A stretch of DNA of 64,000 bases, from contig NZ_SKBP01000001.1 of NCBI RefSeq assembly GCF_004634195.1, positions 62,001-126,000 on the forward strand. Direction: 5' to 3'. The stretch is from Flavobacterium salilacus subsp. salilacus. Lineage in GTDB: Bacteria > Bacteroidota > Bacteroidia > Flavobacteriales > Flavobacteriaceae. A program made the translations under genes and the position numbers. The notes under the pieces are model-generated. The model was not told where the DNA came from. It saw only the letters and a list, made by a program, of their open reading frames with translations, and did not search any database. The first letter of the stretch is position 1, and every line of letters starts with the position of its first letter. This document shows positions 8,651 through 16,421 of the stretch, piece after piece.

Positions 8651-9664
8651 CTACCATTTTATAATAGCACTTCCCCATGTAAACCCGCTGCCGAAAGCTG
8701 CGAGTACTACAGTATCGCCTTCTTTTATTTTACCTTGCTCCCATGCTTCGGTAAGTGCTATAGGTATAGAGGCTGCGGTGGTATTACCATATTTCATAAT
8801 ATTATTATACACCTGGTCGTCATTTAGTCCGAACTTTTGTTGTATAAATTGTGATATTCTCAGGTTTGCCTGATGTGGTATCAGCATATCAATATCCGAT
8901 ACTTGCAGGTTATTGGCTTTTAAGCCTTCCATAATCACCTCGCTAAAGCGTACTACTGCATTTTTAAATACAAATTGCCCGTTCATATATGGGTAGTAAC
9001 TCTCATCATTAGGGTCGTTATCAGCAATTATATCGGTAACCCAACGCTTACCCATACCGGGTGCTATTAATGATAATTCTTCTGCGTGCTGCCCTTCGGA
9101 ATGCAAATGGGTAGATAGTATGCCTTTACTATTATCTTCTGTTCGAGATAGTACCGCCGCGCCTGCTCCGTCACCAAAAATTACTGATACGGCACGCCCT
9201 CTGGTAGTCATATCCAACCCTGTTGAGTGCAACTCCGAACCTATAACCAGTATATTTTTATACATACCTGTTTTTATAAACTGGTCTGCTACTGATATAG
9301 CATATACAAATCCTGAACACTGGTTACGTACATCGAGTGCACCAACAGTACGTTTCATTTCTAAATCGCGTTGTACCAGTACACCGGGTCCGGGAAAATA
9401 ATAATCGGGGCTGAGGGTGGCAAATATTATAAAATCAATTTCATCTTTATCAATTCCTGCACGCTCTATAGCTATTTTAGCTGCTTTTACTCCCATAGTG
9501 GTGGTGGTATCGCCATCGCCTTTCACTACGTGCCTTCGCTCTTTTATACCGGTACGTTCCTGAATCCACTCATCATTAGTATCCATGATTTTGGAAAGGT
9601 CATCATTTGTTACAACATTTTCAGGGACATAGTAACCCAGTCCGGAGATTTTTGAATTATACAT
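8651..9664 (-). CDS. 3-oxoacyl-ACP synthase III family protein (FabH-like)
   Basis: A 337-residue thiolase-fold condensing enzyme. The catalytic triad is visible: Cys in NQCSGFVYA, His in LIPHQANLRI and Asn in KYGNTTAASIP. The N-terminus has the typical SGLGYYVPENVVTNDDL and DTNDEWIQERTGIKERR. Housekeeping FabH starts fatty-acid synthesis by condensing acetyl-CoA with malonyl-ACP. The Bacteroidota fabH usually sits beside rpmF/plsX, which are not here, so this may be a second ketosynthase with other acyl preference. It is monocistronic with its own terminator. The start Met has no competing upstream ATG in frame. Confidence 0.88.
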   Translation of the reverse strand: MYNSKISGLGYYVPENVVTNDDLSKIMDTNDEWIQERTGIKERRHVVKGDGDTTTTMGVKAAKIAIERAGIDKDEIDFIIFATLSPDYYFPGPGVLVQRDLEMKRTVGALDVRNQCSGFVYAISVADQFIKTGMYKNILVIGSELHSTGLDMTTRGRAVSVIFGDGAGAAVLSRTEDNSKGILSTHLHSEGQHAEELSLIAPGMGKRWVTDIIADNDPNDESYYPYMNGQFVFKNAVVRFSEVIMEGLKANNLQVSDIDMLIPHQANLRISQFIQQKFGLNDDQVYNNIMKYGNTTAASIPIALTEAWEQGKIKEGDTVVLAAFGSGFTWGSAIIKW

Positions 9665-9762
9665 AAATATTATTTTAATAAAAACATAGGTGTAAAAATA
9701 AACATTCCTTAAAATTAAAAAGACATTTATCTTACTAATTTGACATTCTGTAATTTAGGAAC

Positions 9763-10722
9763 TTATCCAAAAGCATTTCTGTTTACCGCCAAACCCACTT
9801 CTTTATCAACGGGAAGTGCTGTATAATGTTCGAAGAAAATAACCTGCCTGCCTAATGCCGATTTTATGAGGTAGTGATTTCCTTTAAAGTAGCATTGCTT
9901 TACCACAACTTTTAGAGGCCCGTCTTCGGCTATTTTAAGTTGGTGTGGATATATCAGTACAGTTTCCTCTGTTTTTTGGGTAAGTGTAAGCTGCTCCAGT
10001 TTTATTTCGTTCACCTCGCCAAATAATGAGGCTGTGTATTTGTCCTGAGGGTTATAGTATATTTCTTTGGATGGTGCTTTATGCAGTAATGTTCCATTTT
10101 TAATAACAAGGGTTTCATCTGCAAATGAAAGTGCATCAACACTGTCATGTGTTGCAATTATACATATAATTCCCTTTTGTTTGAGGTAAGCAAAAAGGTT
10201 TCTCCTCAAAGCATTTTTCCTGAAATTATCTATGTGGCTAAAGGGTTCGTCTAGCAGCAACACCTCCGGTTCTAATGCGAGTACTTTTGCCAGTGCAATG
10301 CGTTGTTGTTGCCCTCCGCTAAGGTATTGCGCCTTTACATCGGCAAACTCGCTCATCTCTACAATTTCCAATAGCTCCTTTATGCGTTGTTGCTTCTCTT
10401 CAGGATATATATTGGAAAGGTATTTACCTACATTTTCGGCTGCTGTTATATAGGGCATTAAGTCGAAATCCTGCGCTAAATATTTCATATAGGGCATACC
10501 CGGAACCAAGTTGAATTTTGGTCCTAATACCTGTTCGTTTTTATAAAGTATCTCACCTTCATCAAGATCATACAGTCCATATATTAGCTTTAAAAGTGTA
10601 CTTTTTCCGCAGCCACTTTCGCCGATAACGGCAATATTTTGCCCTTTGGTTATTGTAAAATTTATATGGTGTATAATTTTGGTGTCGGTGTATCCGAAAG
10701 ATATATTTTTAACTGCAAGCAT
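9763..10722 (-). CDS. ABC transporter ATP-binding protein
   Basis: A 319-residue nucleotide-binding subunit starting MLAVKNISFGYTDTK; a longer frame adds 15 residues without family match. Walker A is GESGCGKST, the signature is LSGGQQQR, Walker B is VLLLDEPF, and the H-loop is IATHDS. A C-terminal extension of about 100 residues (from KDKYTASLFGEV) resembles the regulatory/TOBE-like end of importers of the FbpC/PotA/CysA type. No permease or binding protein lies beside it, so the transporter partner must be encoded elsewhere or the protein has another role. Substrate cannot be read; iron, sulfate, phosphonate or polyamine are possible from the family. Confidence 0.85.
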   Translation of the reverse strand: MLAVKNISFGYTDTKIIHHINFTITKGQNIAVIGESGCGKSTLLKLIYGLYDLDEGEILYKNEQVLGPKFNLVPGMPYMKYLAQDFDLMPYITAAENVGKYLSNIYPEEKQQRIKELLEIVEMSEFADVKAQYLSGGQQQRIALAKVLALEPEVLLLDEPFSHIDNFRKNALRRNLFAYLKQKGIICIIATHDSVDALSFADETLVIKNGTLLHKAPSKEIYYNPQDKYTASLFGEVNEIKLEQLTLTQKTEETVLIYPHQLKIAEDGPLKVVVKQCYFKGNHYLIKSALGRQVIFFEHYTALPVDKEVGLAVNRNAFG

Positions 10723-10793
10723 GTAACGGAAGTAAATTAGTAAGCAAAAGTATTCAATTACAACCAAAGATTAAATGTGCTTTGATAAAAATA

Positions 10794-10825
10794 AAAAGGA
10801 CATTACCGAGAAGCAATGCCCTTTT
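10794..10825. other. Intergenic hairpin, possible 5' part of a small RNA or leader
   Basis: AAAAGGACATT (10794-10804) pairs with AATGCCCTTTT (10815-10825) except for one A/C mismatch, leaving a 10-base loop. It stands in the 337-base gene-free stretch 10723-11059 between two divergent genes. No adjacent gene would need a terminator here. The sequence after it (CAACCTAACCAATAAATAA) looks like an unstructured leader. Confidence 0.35.
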
Positions 10826-10854
10826 CAACCTAACCAATAAATAAACACACATTT

Positions 10855-10884
10855 ATAAGAAAAAAAACGTATTCTTATTTTTTC
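10855..10884 (+). terminator. Terminator-like hairpin in the gene-free stretch
   Basis: ATAAGAA (10855-10861) pairs perfectly with TTCTTAT (10872-10878) around a 10-base A-rich loop and runs into TTTTTT on the plus strand. The stem is short and AT-rich. No plus-strand gene precedes it, so it would end a short RNA that begins near 10790, if any. Confidence 0.3.
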
Positions 10885-10962
10885 ATGAACCATTTTTACC
10901 CTATTTACGTAAATGACTGAGACTTGGATTTAGCTATAAAGTAAAAATTTATATTTTTTTTT

Positions 10963-11031
10963 CGTAACTTAATCTGTTAAATTTAGTTACGATTTAAATT
11001 TTAGTTATAATTTAAATTTTAGTTACAATAT
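10963..11031. repeat. Three tandem 17-18-bp repeats and an overlapping inverted repeat upstream of a membrane-protein gene
   Basis: The unit AAATTTTAGTTAYRATTT occurs at 10979-10995 (one base shorter), 10996-11013 and 11014-11031. The first copy also forms an inverted repeat with CGTAACT at 10963-10969 (partner AGTTACG at 10985-10991). The array ends 28 bases before the ATG at 11060, so it lies where a promoter and operator would be. It may be a multi-site regulator binding region, or only AT-rich slippage. Confidence 0.6.
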
Positions 11032-11059
11032 ATTTACACAGAAATTAAAACTTTTACTT

Positions 11060-11683
11060 ATGACAAAGAAAATTATTTTATTACTGCTATTTTTATCTCT
11101 TTGTGTCAGTATCAATGCTCAAAGAAGATTTGATCAGTATTCGCTCGAAGCTGGTTATGGTTTAGGTATATCGGGAGCACCCGGTATAACTGAATTTTCC
11201 CATTTTGAAATCGGTTTCAGATATATGGTCGATGAATATTGGGGGGTTAAATTTGATTATGGTTCGGACAGATTCAGGACTGACGGCTCGCCGGAACTGG
11301 GTACGGATTATCAAAGATACTCTGTACAGGGAGTGTATAACCTGGGAAGAACATTAGCCCTTACAGATTATGCAAATGGCTATTTTAACATGCTGGCGCA
11401 TGGTGGTTTGGGATATTCATCCTTAAAAAACATTAATAAAAACGGTACTGATAATATTGGAAATGTTATAGTTGGTATAACCCCGCAATTATACCTTAGT
11501 GATGATTTTGCGCTTACGCTGGATACATCATTAATACTTAACTTTTCGCAACATTATGACTTTGATGGTACTTATCCTGACGGAAAGCCTACCAATAATG
11601 CCTTTGTGGGTAATGTTATCAATGCATCTATAGGAATAACTTATTATTTCGGCAGAAACAAAAACGGTTCTGACTGGAATTAA
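11060..11683 (+). CDS. Outer-membrane beta-barrel protein (OmpW/PorT-like size class)
   Basis: A 207-residue protein with signal peptide MTKKIILLLLFLSLCVSINA followed by QRRFDQYSLEAGYG. The rest alternates polar and aromatic residues as in a small barrel and ends in a terminal strand NASIGITYYFGRN. Motifs such as EIGFRYMVDEYWGVKFDYG and MLAHGGLGYSS match the general outer-membrane beta-barrel domain of Bacteroidota. No specific function is visible. It is monocistronic, follows a tandem-repeat region and ends before a strong bidirectional terminator. Confidence 0.78.
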   Translation: MTKKIILLLLFLSLCVSINAQRRFDQYSLEAGYGLGISGAPGITEFSHFEIGFRYMVDEYWGVKFDYGSDRFRTDGSPELGTDYQRYSVQGVYNLGRTLALTDYANGYFNMLAHGGLGYSSLKNINKNGTDNIGNVIVGITPQLYLSDDFALTLDTSLILNFSQHYDFDGTYPDGKPTNNAFVGNVINASIGITYYFGRNKNGSDWN

Positions 11684-11714
11684 CAAAAAATAAAAAAACT
11701 TCACCCCAAAAATC

Positions 11715-11747
11715 AAAAAGAGGCAGCCAAATGGCTGCCTCTTTTTT
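11715..11747. terminator. Bidirectional terminator between convergent envelope genes
   Basis: AAAAAGAGGCAGCC (11715-11728) and GGCTGCCTCTTTTT (11733-11746) form a perfect 14-bp stem with an AAAT loop. There is a T run on each strand, so it serves both the barrel gene ending at 11683 and the OmpA-family gene ending at 11765. Confidence 0.92.
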
Positions 11748-11764
11748 TATTATTTATATAAAAT

Positions 11765-12460
11765 TTATTGTTTGGCTTCTTTTTGGGCATCCTGTATCAT
11801 TTTCTCGTTTGCTGTAATCGCAAATTCTACACGTCTGTTTTGGCTTCTTCCTTCTGCGGTTTCATTGGTAGCAACAGGGTCTTCTATACCCCTGCCTATT
11901 GTGGTAAATCGTGAAGAACTAAGCCCTTTACCTGACAAGTAGTTTTTTACTGACTGCGCTCTTTGTTCAGAAAGCTTTAAGTTATAATCTACAGCGCCTG
12001 TGCTGTCGGTATAACCAAAAATCTGGATGTTAGTATCAGGATACTCGTTAAATACATTTACCAGTTTGTCAAGGTTTTGTTTTGCAGTAGCTGTAAGGGT
12101 CGATTTGTTAGTATCAAATCGTACAGAATTTTCTCCTAATACAAGTTTTATACCCTCTCCTACTCTTTCTACCTCGGCTCCGGGTAATGTTTGCTCAATT
12201 TTCTGAGCTTGTTTATCCATCCTGTTACCAATTACTCCACCTACAGTACCGCCTACTACACCACCTATAATGGCTCCAAGAGCAGTATTACCGCCTTTAC
12301 CCAGATTATTACCCAATATACCACCTATAACAGCGCCCGAAGCAGCACCTATACCTGCACCACGTTGTGTGTTATTAGTATTTTTAACCGCCTCGCATGA
12401 ACTTATGCTTATGCTTAGTATAAAGGCTAAAGCCAGTAAATAAATTTTAGTCGTTTTCAT
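11765..12460 (-). CDS. OmpA-family lipoprotein with glycine zipper
   Basis: A 231-residue protein with lipoprotein signal MKTTKIYLLALAFILSIS then ISSC before the lipidated Cys. Residues about 35-85 are a glycine-zipper segment (GAASGAVIGGILG, then GAIIGGVVGGTVGGVIG). The C-terminal half is an OmpA-like peptidoglycan-binding domain: VRFDTNKSTLTATAKQNLDK, then IQIFGYTDSTGAVDYN, LSEQRAQSVKNYL, GRGIEDPVATNET and RSQNRRVEF. It probably tethers the outer membrane to the wall. It lies 52 bases after a lipocalin-like gene and may be cotranscribed with it. Confidence 0.9.
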   Translation of the reverse strand: MKTTKIYLLALAFILSISISSCEAVKNTNNTQRGAGIGAASGAVIGGILGNNLGKGGNTALGAIIGGVVGGTVGGVIGNRMDKQAQKIEQTLPGAEVERVGEGIKLVLGENSVRFDTNKSTLTATAKQNLDKLVNVFNEYPDTNIQIFGYTDSTGAVDYNLKLSEQRAQSVKNYLSGKGLSSSRFTTIGRGIEDPVATNETAEGRSQNRRVEFAITANEKMIQDAQKEAKQ

Positions 12461-12512
12461 ATCCTATTACTTTTGTTTTTGTTTAATCTCTTTTTAATAA
12501 TTCTGTTTACTA

Positions 12513-12962
12513 TTACATTTTCTGGAAAAGGTAAACTACCTCAACCGTGTTACCGCCTACATTTACATTATCTACAAGCTGAAAAGTACTTTCTGTCTGG
12601 TTTCTCATTTTAAGATAATATCCCTGTGTTACTCTTTTGCCCTTCTCACCTTCGGTTATTTTTAAGGTAAAATTCCCTTCTTTAGTAACAGTCCAAATAA
12701 TAGGGCTGCTAAATGCAGGGCATCCGGCTTTGGTTATATTCATTTCACCTTTATTATTATTCGAAACAAATTTCCATGCGCTGCCTTCAAAACATTTAGA
12801 ATCGGCAATATCAAAAGAGTTTACCTTAATGTATTCCGAACCCGGGTAAGAAACCTTAGTTATAGTCCAATTGCCCTTCAGTCCCGTTTGCGATTTTTGG
12901 TCAAGAGAGCCACACGAAACTATAAAAGCCATTAGCATACTTAAAAGAAATACTTTTTTCAT
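12513..12962 (-). CDS. Lipocalin-like small lipoprotein
   Basis: A 149-residue protein with lipoprotein signal MKKVFLLSMLMAFIVSCG. The mature part opens with GLKGNWTITKVSYPG, the GxW-type start of lipocalin-like domains in Bacteroidota, and then has alternating beta strands (SAWKFVSNNNKGEM, then WTVTKEGNFTLKI and TVEVVYLFQKM). It is probably anchored in the outer membrane and may bind a small hydrophobic ligand. It stands upstream of the OmpA-family lipoprotein gene on the same strand. Confidence 0.72.
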   Translation of the reverse strand: MKKVFLLSMLMAFIVSCGSLDQKSQTGLKGNWTITKVSYPGSEYIKVNSFDIADSKCFEGSAWKFVSNNNKGEMNITKAGCPAFSSPIIWTVTKEGNFTLKITEGEKGKRVTQGYYLKMRNQTESTFQLVDNVNVGGNTVEVVYLFQKM

Positions 12963-13176
12963 AAATATAAAAGATTAGTTATTTGTTTTGCTCTATTGTT
13001 TGAGCGAATAAAGTTACTAAGAATATAGTTTACTTTGTATAGGCGTTTTTATAATTTTAACAGGAATTATAGCAATAACTGCCTATTACAGCAATCGGCT
13101 ACCTATTAATTAGAATTATCAAAAATCAAAAAACGTAGATATGCCAAAAAAATGCCAATTTGTCACAACAAGTCGC

Positions 13177-13191
13177 TTGGTATCTTATTTG
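13177..13191 (+). promoter_or_regulatory. Candidate sigma-54-type (-24/-12) promoter of htpG
   Basis: TTGGTATCTTATTTG has TGG and TTG at the spacing of a -24/-12 element (TGG, eight bases, TTG). Just upstream are TGCCA (13142), TGCCA (13153) and TGTCA (13161), which look like half-sites for an activator. The region sits 45-95 bases before the htpG start. Motif-based inference; a sigma-70-type alternative could not be found clearly. Confidence 0.38.
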
Positions 13192-13235
13192 AGTAGCTAA
13201 AGCCAACGAACAATAATACTAAAACCATTCATACT

Positions 13236-15125
13236 ATGACAACAGGAAAAATTAATGTTTCGGTAGAGAACATATTTCCCTTAATCAAAAAGTTTCTATA
13301 CAGCGATCACGAAATCTTTTTACGTGAATTAGTATCAAATGCCACCGATGCTACACTAAAACTAAAGCACCTTACTAATATTGGCGAAGCAGGCGGTGTA
13401 ACGTATGGCAACCCTTTTATTGAAGTAAAAATTGATAAAGAGGGTAAAAAACTGCACATTATTGACCAGGGTATTGGTATGACAGGCGAGGAGGTAGAAA
13501 AATACATCAACCAAGTTGCTTTTTCGGGTGCTGAGGAATTTTTGGAAAAATATAAAGAATCTGCCAAAGATTCAGGCATCATAGGTCATTTCGGTCTTGG
13601 TTTCTACTCGGCATTTATGGTGGCGGAGAAAGTAGAGATTATTACCAAATCGTTTAAAGATGAGCCTGCGGTGCACTGGGTGTGCGACGGCAGCCCTGAG
13701 TTTACCCTTGAGCCTGCTGACAAAACTGAAAGAGGAACAGAAATCATTTTGCACATTGCAGAAGATTCTACAGAATTTTTAGAAGAGTACCGCATAAGGG
13801 AGTTACTTAAAAAATACAACAAGTTTATGCCTGTGCCCATTAAATTTGGTACACGCACAGAGACATTACCAAAACCGGAGGATGCTCCCGAAGATTATAA
13901 AGCCGAAACAGTTGAGGTTGATAACATTATAAACAACCCTAACCCGGCTTGGACAAAACAACCCAGCGACTTAAGTGAAGAAGACTATAAAGACTTCTAC
14001 CGTGAGTTATACCCAATGCAGTTTGAAGAGCCGTTATTCAACATTCACCTGAATGTAGATTATCCGTTTAACCTGACAGGTATTTTATACTTCCCGAAAC
14101 TTTCGGCTGACTTGCAGGTACAAAAAGATAAAATTCAGTTATACCAAAATCAGGTATTTGTTACTGATAATGTAGAAGGCATTGTTCCTGAATTTTTAAC
14201 TATGCTTCGCGGGGTTATCGACAGCCCGGATATTCCGCTGAACGTATCGCGCTCGTACCTGCAAGCCGATGGTGCGGTTAAAAAAATATCAAACTACATT
14301 ACCCGTAAAGTAGCCGATAAGCTAAAATCGTTATTTACAGAAAACCGTGAGGATTTTGAGAAGAAATGGAACGATATTAAAATCGTACTGGAATACGGTA
14401 TGCTTAGTGAGCCTAAATTCTACGAAAAAGCAGGAGCATTTGTACTATACCCAACAGTAGATGATAACTACTTTACACTGGATGAGTTAAAAGAAAAACT
14501 GGCAGCTACGCAAACGGATAAAGACGGCAAACTGGTAGTACTTTATGCATCCAACAAAGATGCACAGCACAGCTACATTGCCGATGCTAAAGACAAAGGT
14601 TATGAAGTTTTATTGTTAGACTCCCCAATAGTATCGCACCTGATACAAAAACTGGAAGCGGATAACGAGAACATTACTTTTGCCCGTGTGGATGCCGACC
14701 CTATAGACAAGCTGATACAAAAAGAAGAGGAGCAACTATCAAAACTAAGTGATGAGGAAAAAGAGAAACTAAAAACTACGCTTGAAGCGATTGTACCGAA
14801 AACGACTTATACCGTACAGCTTGAAGCTATGGACAGCAATGCTGCACCCTTCCGTATTACACAACCGGAGTTTATGCGCCGTATGAAAGAAATGAGCCAA
14901 AGCGGTGGCGGTGGTATGTTTGGTATGGGCAACATGCCGGAAATGTACAACCTTGTGGTAAACACGAACCATGAGCTTACCAACAGCATACTGCACACCG
15001 AAGACAAAGCGCAGCAGGAAGCACTGGTAAAACAAGCACTTGACCTTGCCAAGCTAAGCCAAAACCTGCTGAAAGGCGAAGAGCTTACAGCCTTTGTAAA
15101 ACGTAGTTTTGAAATGATAAAATAA
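13236..15125 (+). CDS. htpG: Molecular chaperone HtpG (Hsp90)
   Basis: A 629-residue Hsp90. The N-terminal GHKL ATPase domain shows KINVSVENIFPLIKKFLYSD, LRELVSNATDATLK (ATP/Mg Glu and Asn), IIDQGIGMTGEEV and IGHFGLGFYSAFMV (lid). The middle domain contains LYFPKLSADLQ and NVSRSYLQ, with the catalytic Arg region before QADGAVKKI. The C-terminal dimerisation domain ends LLKGEELTAFVKRSFEMIK. A Gly/Met-rich linker, SGGGGMFGMGNMPEMYN, sits near residue 555. It helps fold client proteins in the cytoplasm, usually under heat or oxidative stress. The gene is monocistronic, with a possible special promoter upstream and a hairpin terminator downstream. Confidence 0.97.
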   Translation: MTTGKINVSVENIFPLIKKFLYSDHEIFLRELVSNATDATLKLKHLTNIGEAGGVTYGNPFIEVKIDKEGKKLHIIDQGIGMTGEEVEKYINQVAFSGAEEFLEKYKESAKDSGIIGHFGLGFYSAFMVAEKVEIITKSFKDEPAVHWVCDGSPEFTLEPADKTERGTEIILHIAEDSTEFLEEYRIRELLKKYNKFMPVPIKFGTRTETLPKPEDAPEDYKAETVEVDNIINNPNPAWTKQPSDLSEEDYKDFYRELYPMQFEEPLFNIHLNVDYPFNLTGILYFPKLSADLQVQKDKIQLYQNQVFVTDNVEGIVPEFLTMLRGVIDSPDIPLNVSRSYLQADGAVKKISNYITRKVADKLKSLFTENREDFEKKWNDIKIVLEYGMLSEPKFYEKAGAFVLYPTVDDNYFTLDELKEKLAATQTDKDGKLVVLYASNKDAQHSYIADAKDKGYEVLLLDSPIVSHLIQKLEADNENITFARVDADPIDKLIQKEEEQLSKLSDEEKEKLKTTLEAIVPKTTYTVQLEAMDSNAAPFRITQPEFMRRMKEMSQSGGGGMFGMGNMPEMYNLVVNTNHELTNSILHTEDKAQQEALVKQALDLAKLSQNLLKGEELTAFVKRSFEMIK

Positions 15126-15162
15126 TTTTTTTAGACGTTAGATAATAGAGGATAGATAAAAG

Positions 15163-15190
15163 ACCTGTAGTGAATGCTACAGGTTTTTTT
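15163..15190 (+). terminator. Rho-independent terminator of htpG
   Basis: ACCTGTAG (15163-15170) and CTACAGGT (15177-15184) form an 8-bp stem with a TGAATG loop, followed by a run of T to 15190. It starts 38 bases after the htpG stop. Confidence 0.85.
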
Positions 15191-15220
15191 GTTTATATTT
15201 GAGAAACTAAAGTATTAACT

Positions 15221-16000
15221 ATGGAGAGACCTTACGTATGGCAAATGATTAAAGAGGCTGTTGAAAACTTAGGAGGCAAAGCAACTTATCCGGAAATAAA
15301 AAATTACATTTTTGATAAATGGGGTGAGGTAAATAATTCAACTATAAATGCACAGTGTCTTGTTTTATCCGTAAACCAACCTTCAAGAATTCACTACACA
15401 GAAAACCACAAGCCACGTTTTACAAATGGTAACTTACCCTATGATGTCCTCTTTTCTACAGGAAAAGGTCAAGTTGTTTTATACAATCCAGAAGAACATG
15501 GTATTTGGGAAATTTACAAAAATGATTTTGATGGCTTGGAAATTCGGCAACAAATTAGCAATGATGATTTCGAAGAGATAATTGAAATTGAAGATGAAAA
15601 AAATTTTGTTTTTCCTCTGGAAGCAAATCTCCGTGATTTTTTAATTAAAAATTTAGATACAGTTAAAGGAAAAAAATTAAGCCTTTATATTGATGAGAAT
15701 GGCAGAGATGGAAGGGAATATCAAACAAAAGTAGGTTTAATTGACATATTGGCTATAGATGAAAAAGGAAATTTTGTGGTATTTGAGCTAAAATTAAATA
15801 GAGGTATGGATAGGGCATTAGGTCAATTACTCAGATATATGGGATGGATAAAGAAAGAACTTGCAGGAGATAAAAAAGTTAGTGGTATTATTGTAGCTAA
15901 TAAAATGGATGAAAAAATAAAATATGCTGTATCTATTATTCCCGACATCTCGCTTTGGGAATACCAAATGACTTTTGAATTAAATAAATTAGACAATTAA
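15221..16000 (+). CDS. NucS-type PD-(D/E)XK nuclease-domain protein with N-terminal winged-helix-like domain
   Basis: A 259-residue protein. The C-terminal 130 residues match the catalytic domain of endonuclease NucS (DUF91): VGLIDILAIDEKGNFVVFEL carries the PD-(D/E)XK core Asp, and the ELK that follows supplies the Glu and Lys. GQLLRYMGWI is the conserved helix, and the domain ends SLWEYQMTFEL. The first 90 residues (WQMIKEAVENLGGKATYPEI, then KNYIFDKWG) look like a HARE-HTH or DUF7669-type DNA-binding domain, not the normal NucS N-terminal domain. The base composition is more AT-rich than in neighbouring genes and favours AAA and ATT codons, which suggests transfer. It may act in mismatch repair, restriction or defence; no partner gene is adjacent. 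A TATATTTG element lies at 15194. Confidence 0.78.
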   Translation: MERPYVWQMIKEAVENLGGKATYPEIKNYIFDKWGEVNNSTINAQCLVLSVNQPSRIHYTENHKPRFTNGNLPYDVLFSTGKGQVVLYNPEEHGIWEIYKNDFDGLEIRQQISNDDFEEIIEIEDEKNFVFPLEANLRDFLIKNLDTVKGKKLSLYIDENGRDGREYQTKVGLIDILAIDEKGNFVVFELKLNRGMDRALGQLLRYMGWIKKELAGDKKVSGIIVANKMDEKIKYAVSIIPDISLWEYQMTFELNKLDN

Positions 16001-16013
16001 TAGCATTCTCAAT

Positions 16014-16421
16014 ATGCAACTCTCCATAGAAACCCCTGCTCTACTATTTTCGGCAACATCTTTAATACTGCTTGCCTATACTAACCGTTTCCTTACCATA
16101 GCAGGCATAGTGCGCGGGTTGAAAAAGAATTATGAAGAAAACCAAACTAAAAGCATACTCCTCGAAATCAAGAACCTTAACCTACGGCTAACGCTTATCC
16201 GCCACATGCAAATGTATGGGGTGTTAAGTCTGTTCTTTTCAGTGTTTGCGCTCACACTGCTTTTCTTCGATATTCAAACGTGGGGCATGTATATGTTTGG
16301 GCTTAGCCTGTTGCTCATGCTGGTATCGTTGGCGGTTTCCTTTTGGGAAATAAGCATTTCGGTACGTGCGTTACAAATTCACCTCAGCGACCTTATAGAA
16401 GAAGCCAACAGAAAGAAATAG
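16014..16421 (+). CDS. DUF2721 family membrane protein
   Basis: A 135-residue protein with three hydrophobic segments, near residues 8-26, 66-86 and 92-112. The N-terminal ETPALLFSATSLILLAYTNR and the following helix IVRGLKKNYEENQTK, with NLNLRLTLIRHM, match the DUF2721 pattern. Its function is unknown. It starts 14 bases after the NucS-like gene on the same strand but uses the ordinary codon style of the genome, unlike that gene. Its end is directly next to the end of the convergent L,D-transpeptidase gene, with no room for a separate terminator. Confidence 0.8.
   Translation: MQLSIETPALLFSATSLILLAYTNRFLTIAGIVRGLKKNYEENQTKSILLEIKNLNLRLTLIRHMQMYGVLSLFFSVFALTLLFFDIQTWGMYMFGLSLLLMLVSLAVSFWEISISVRALQIHLSDLIEEANRKK

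Noticed and set aside
12963..13235. The 273-base gap before htpG was checked for a small gene.
   Set aside because: No open frame with a likely start and coding character is seen; only the promoter-like elements near its end can be supported.
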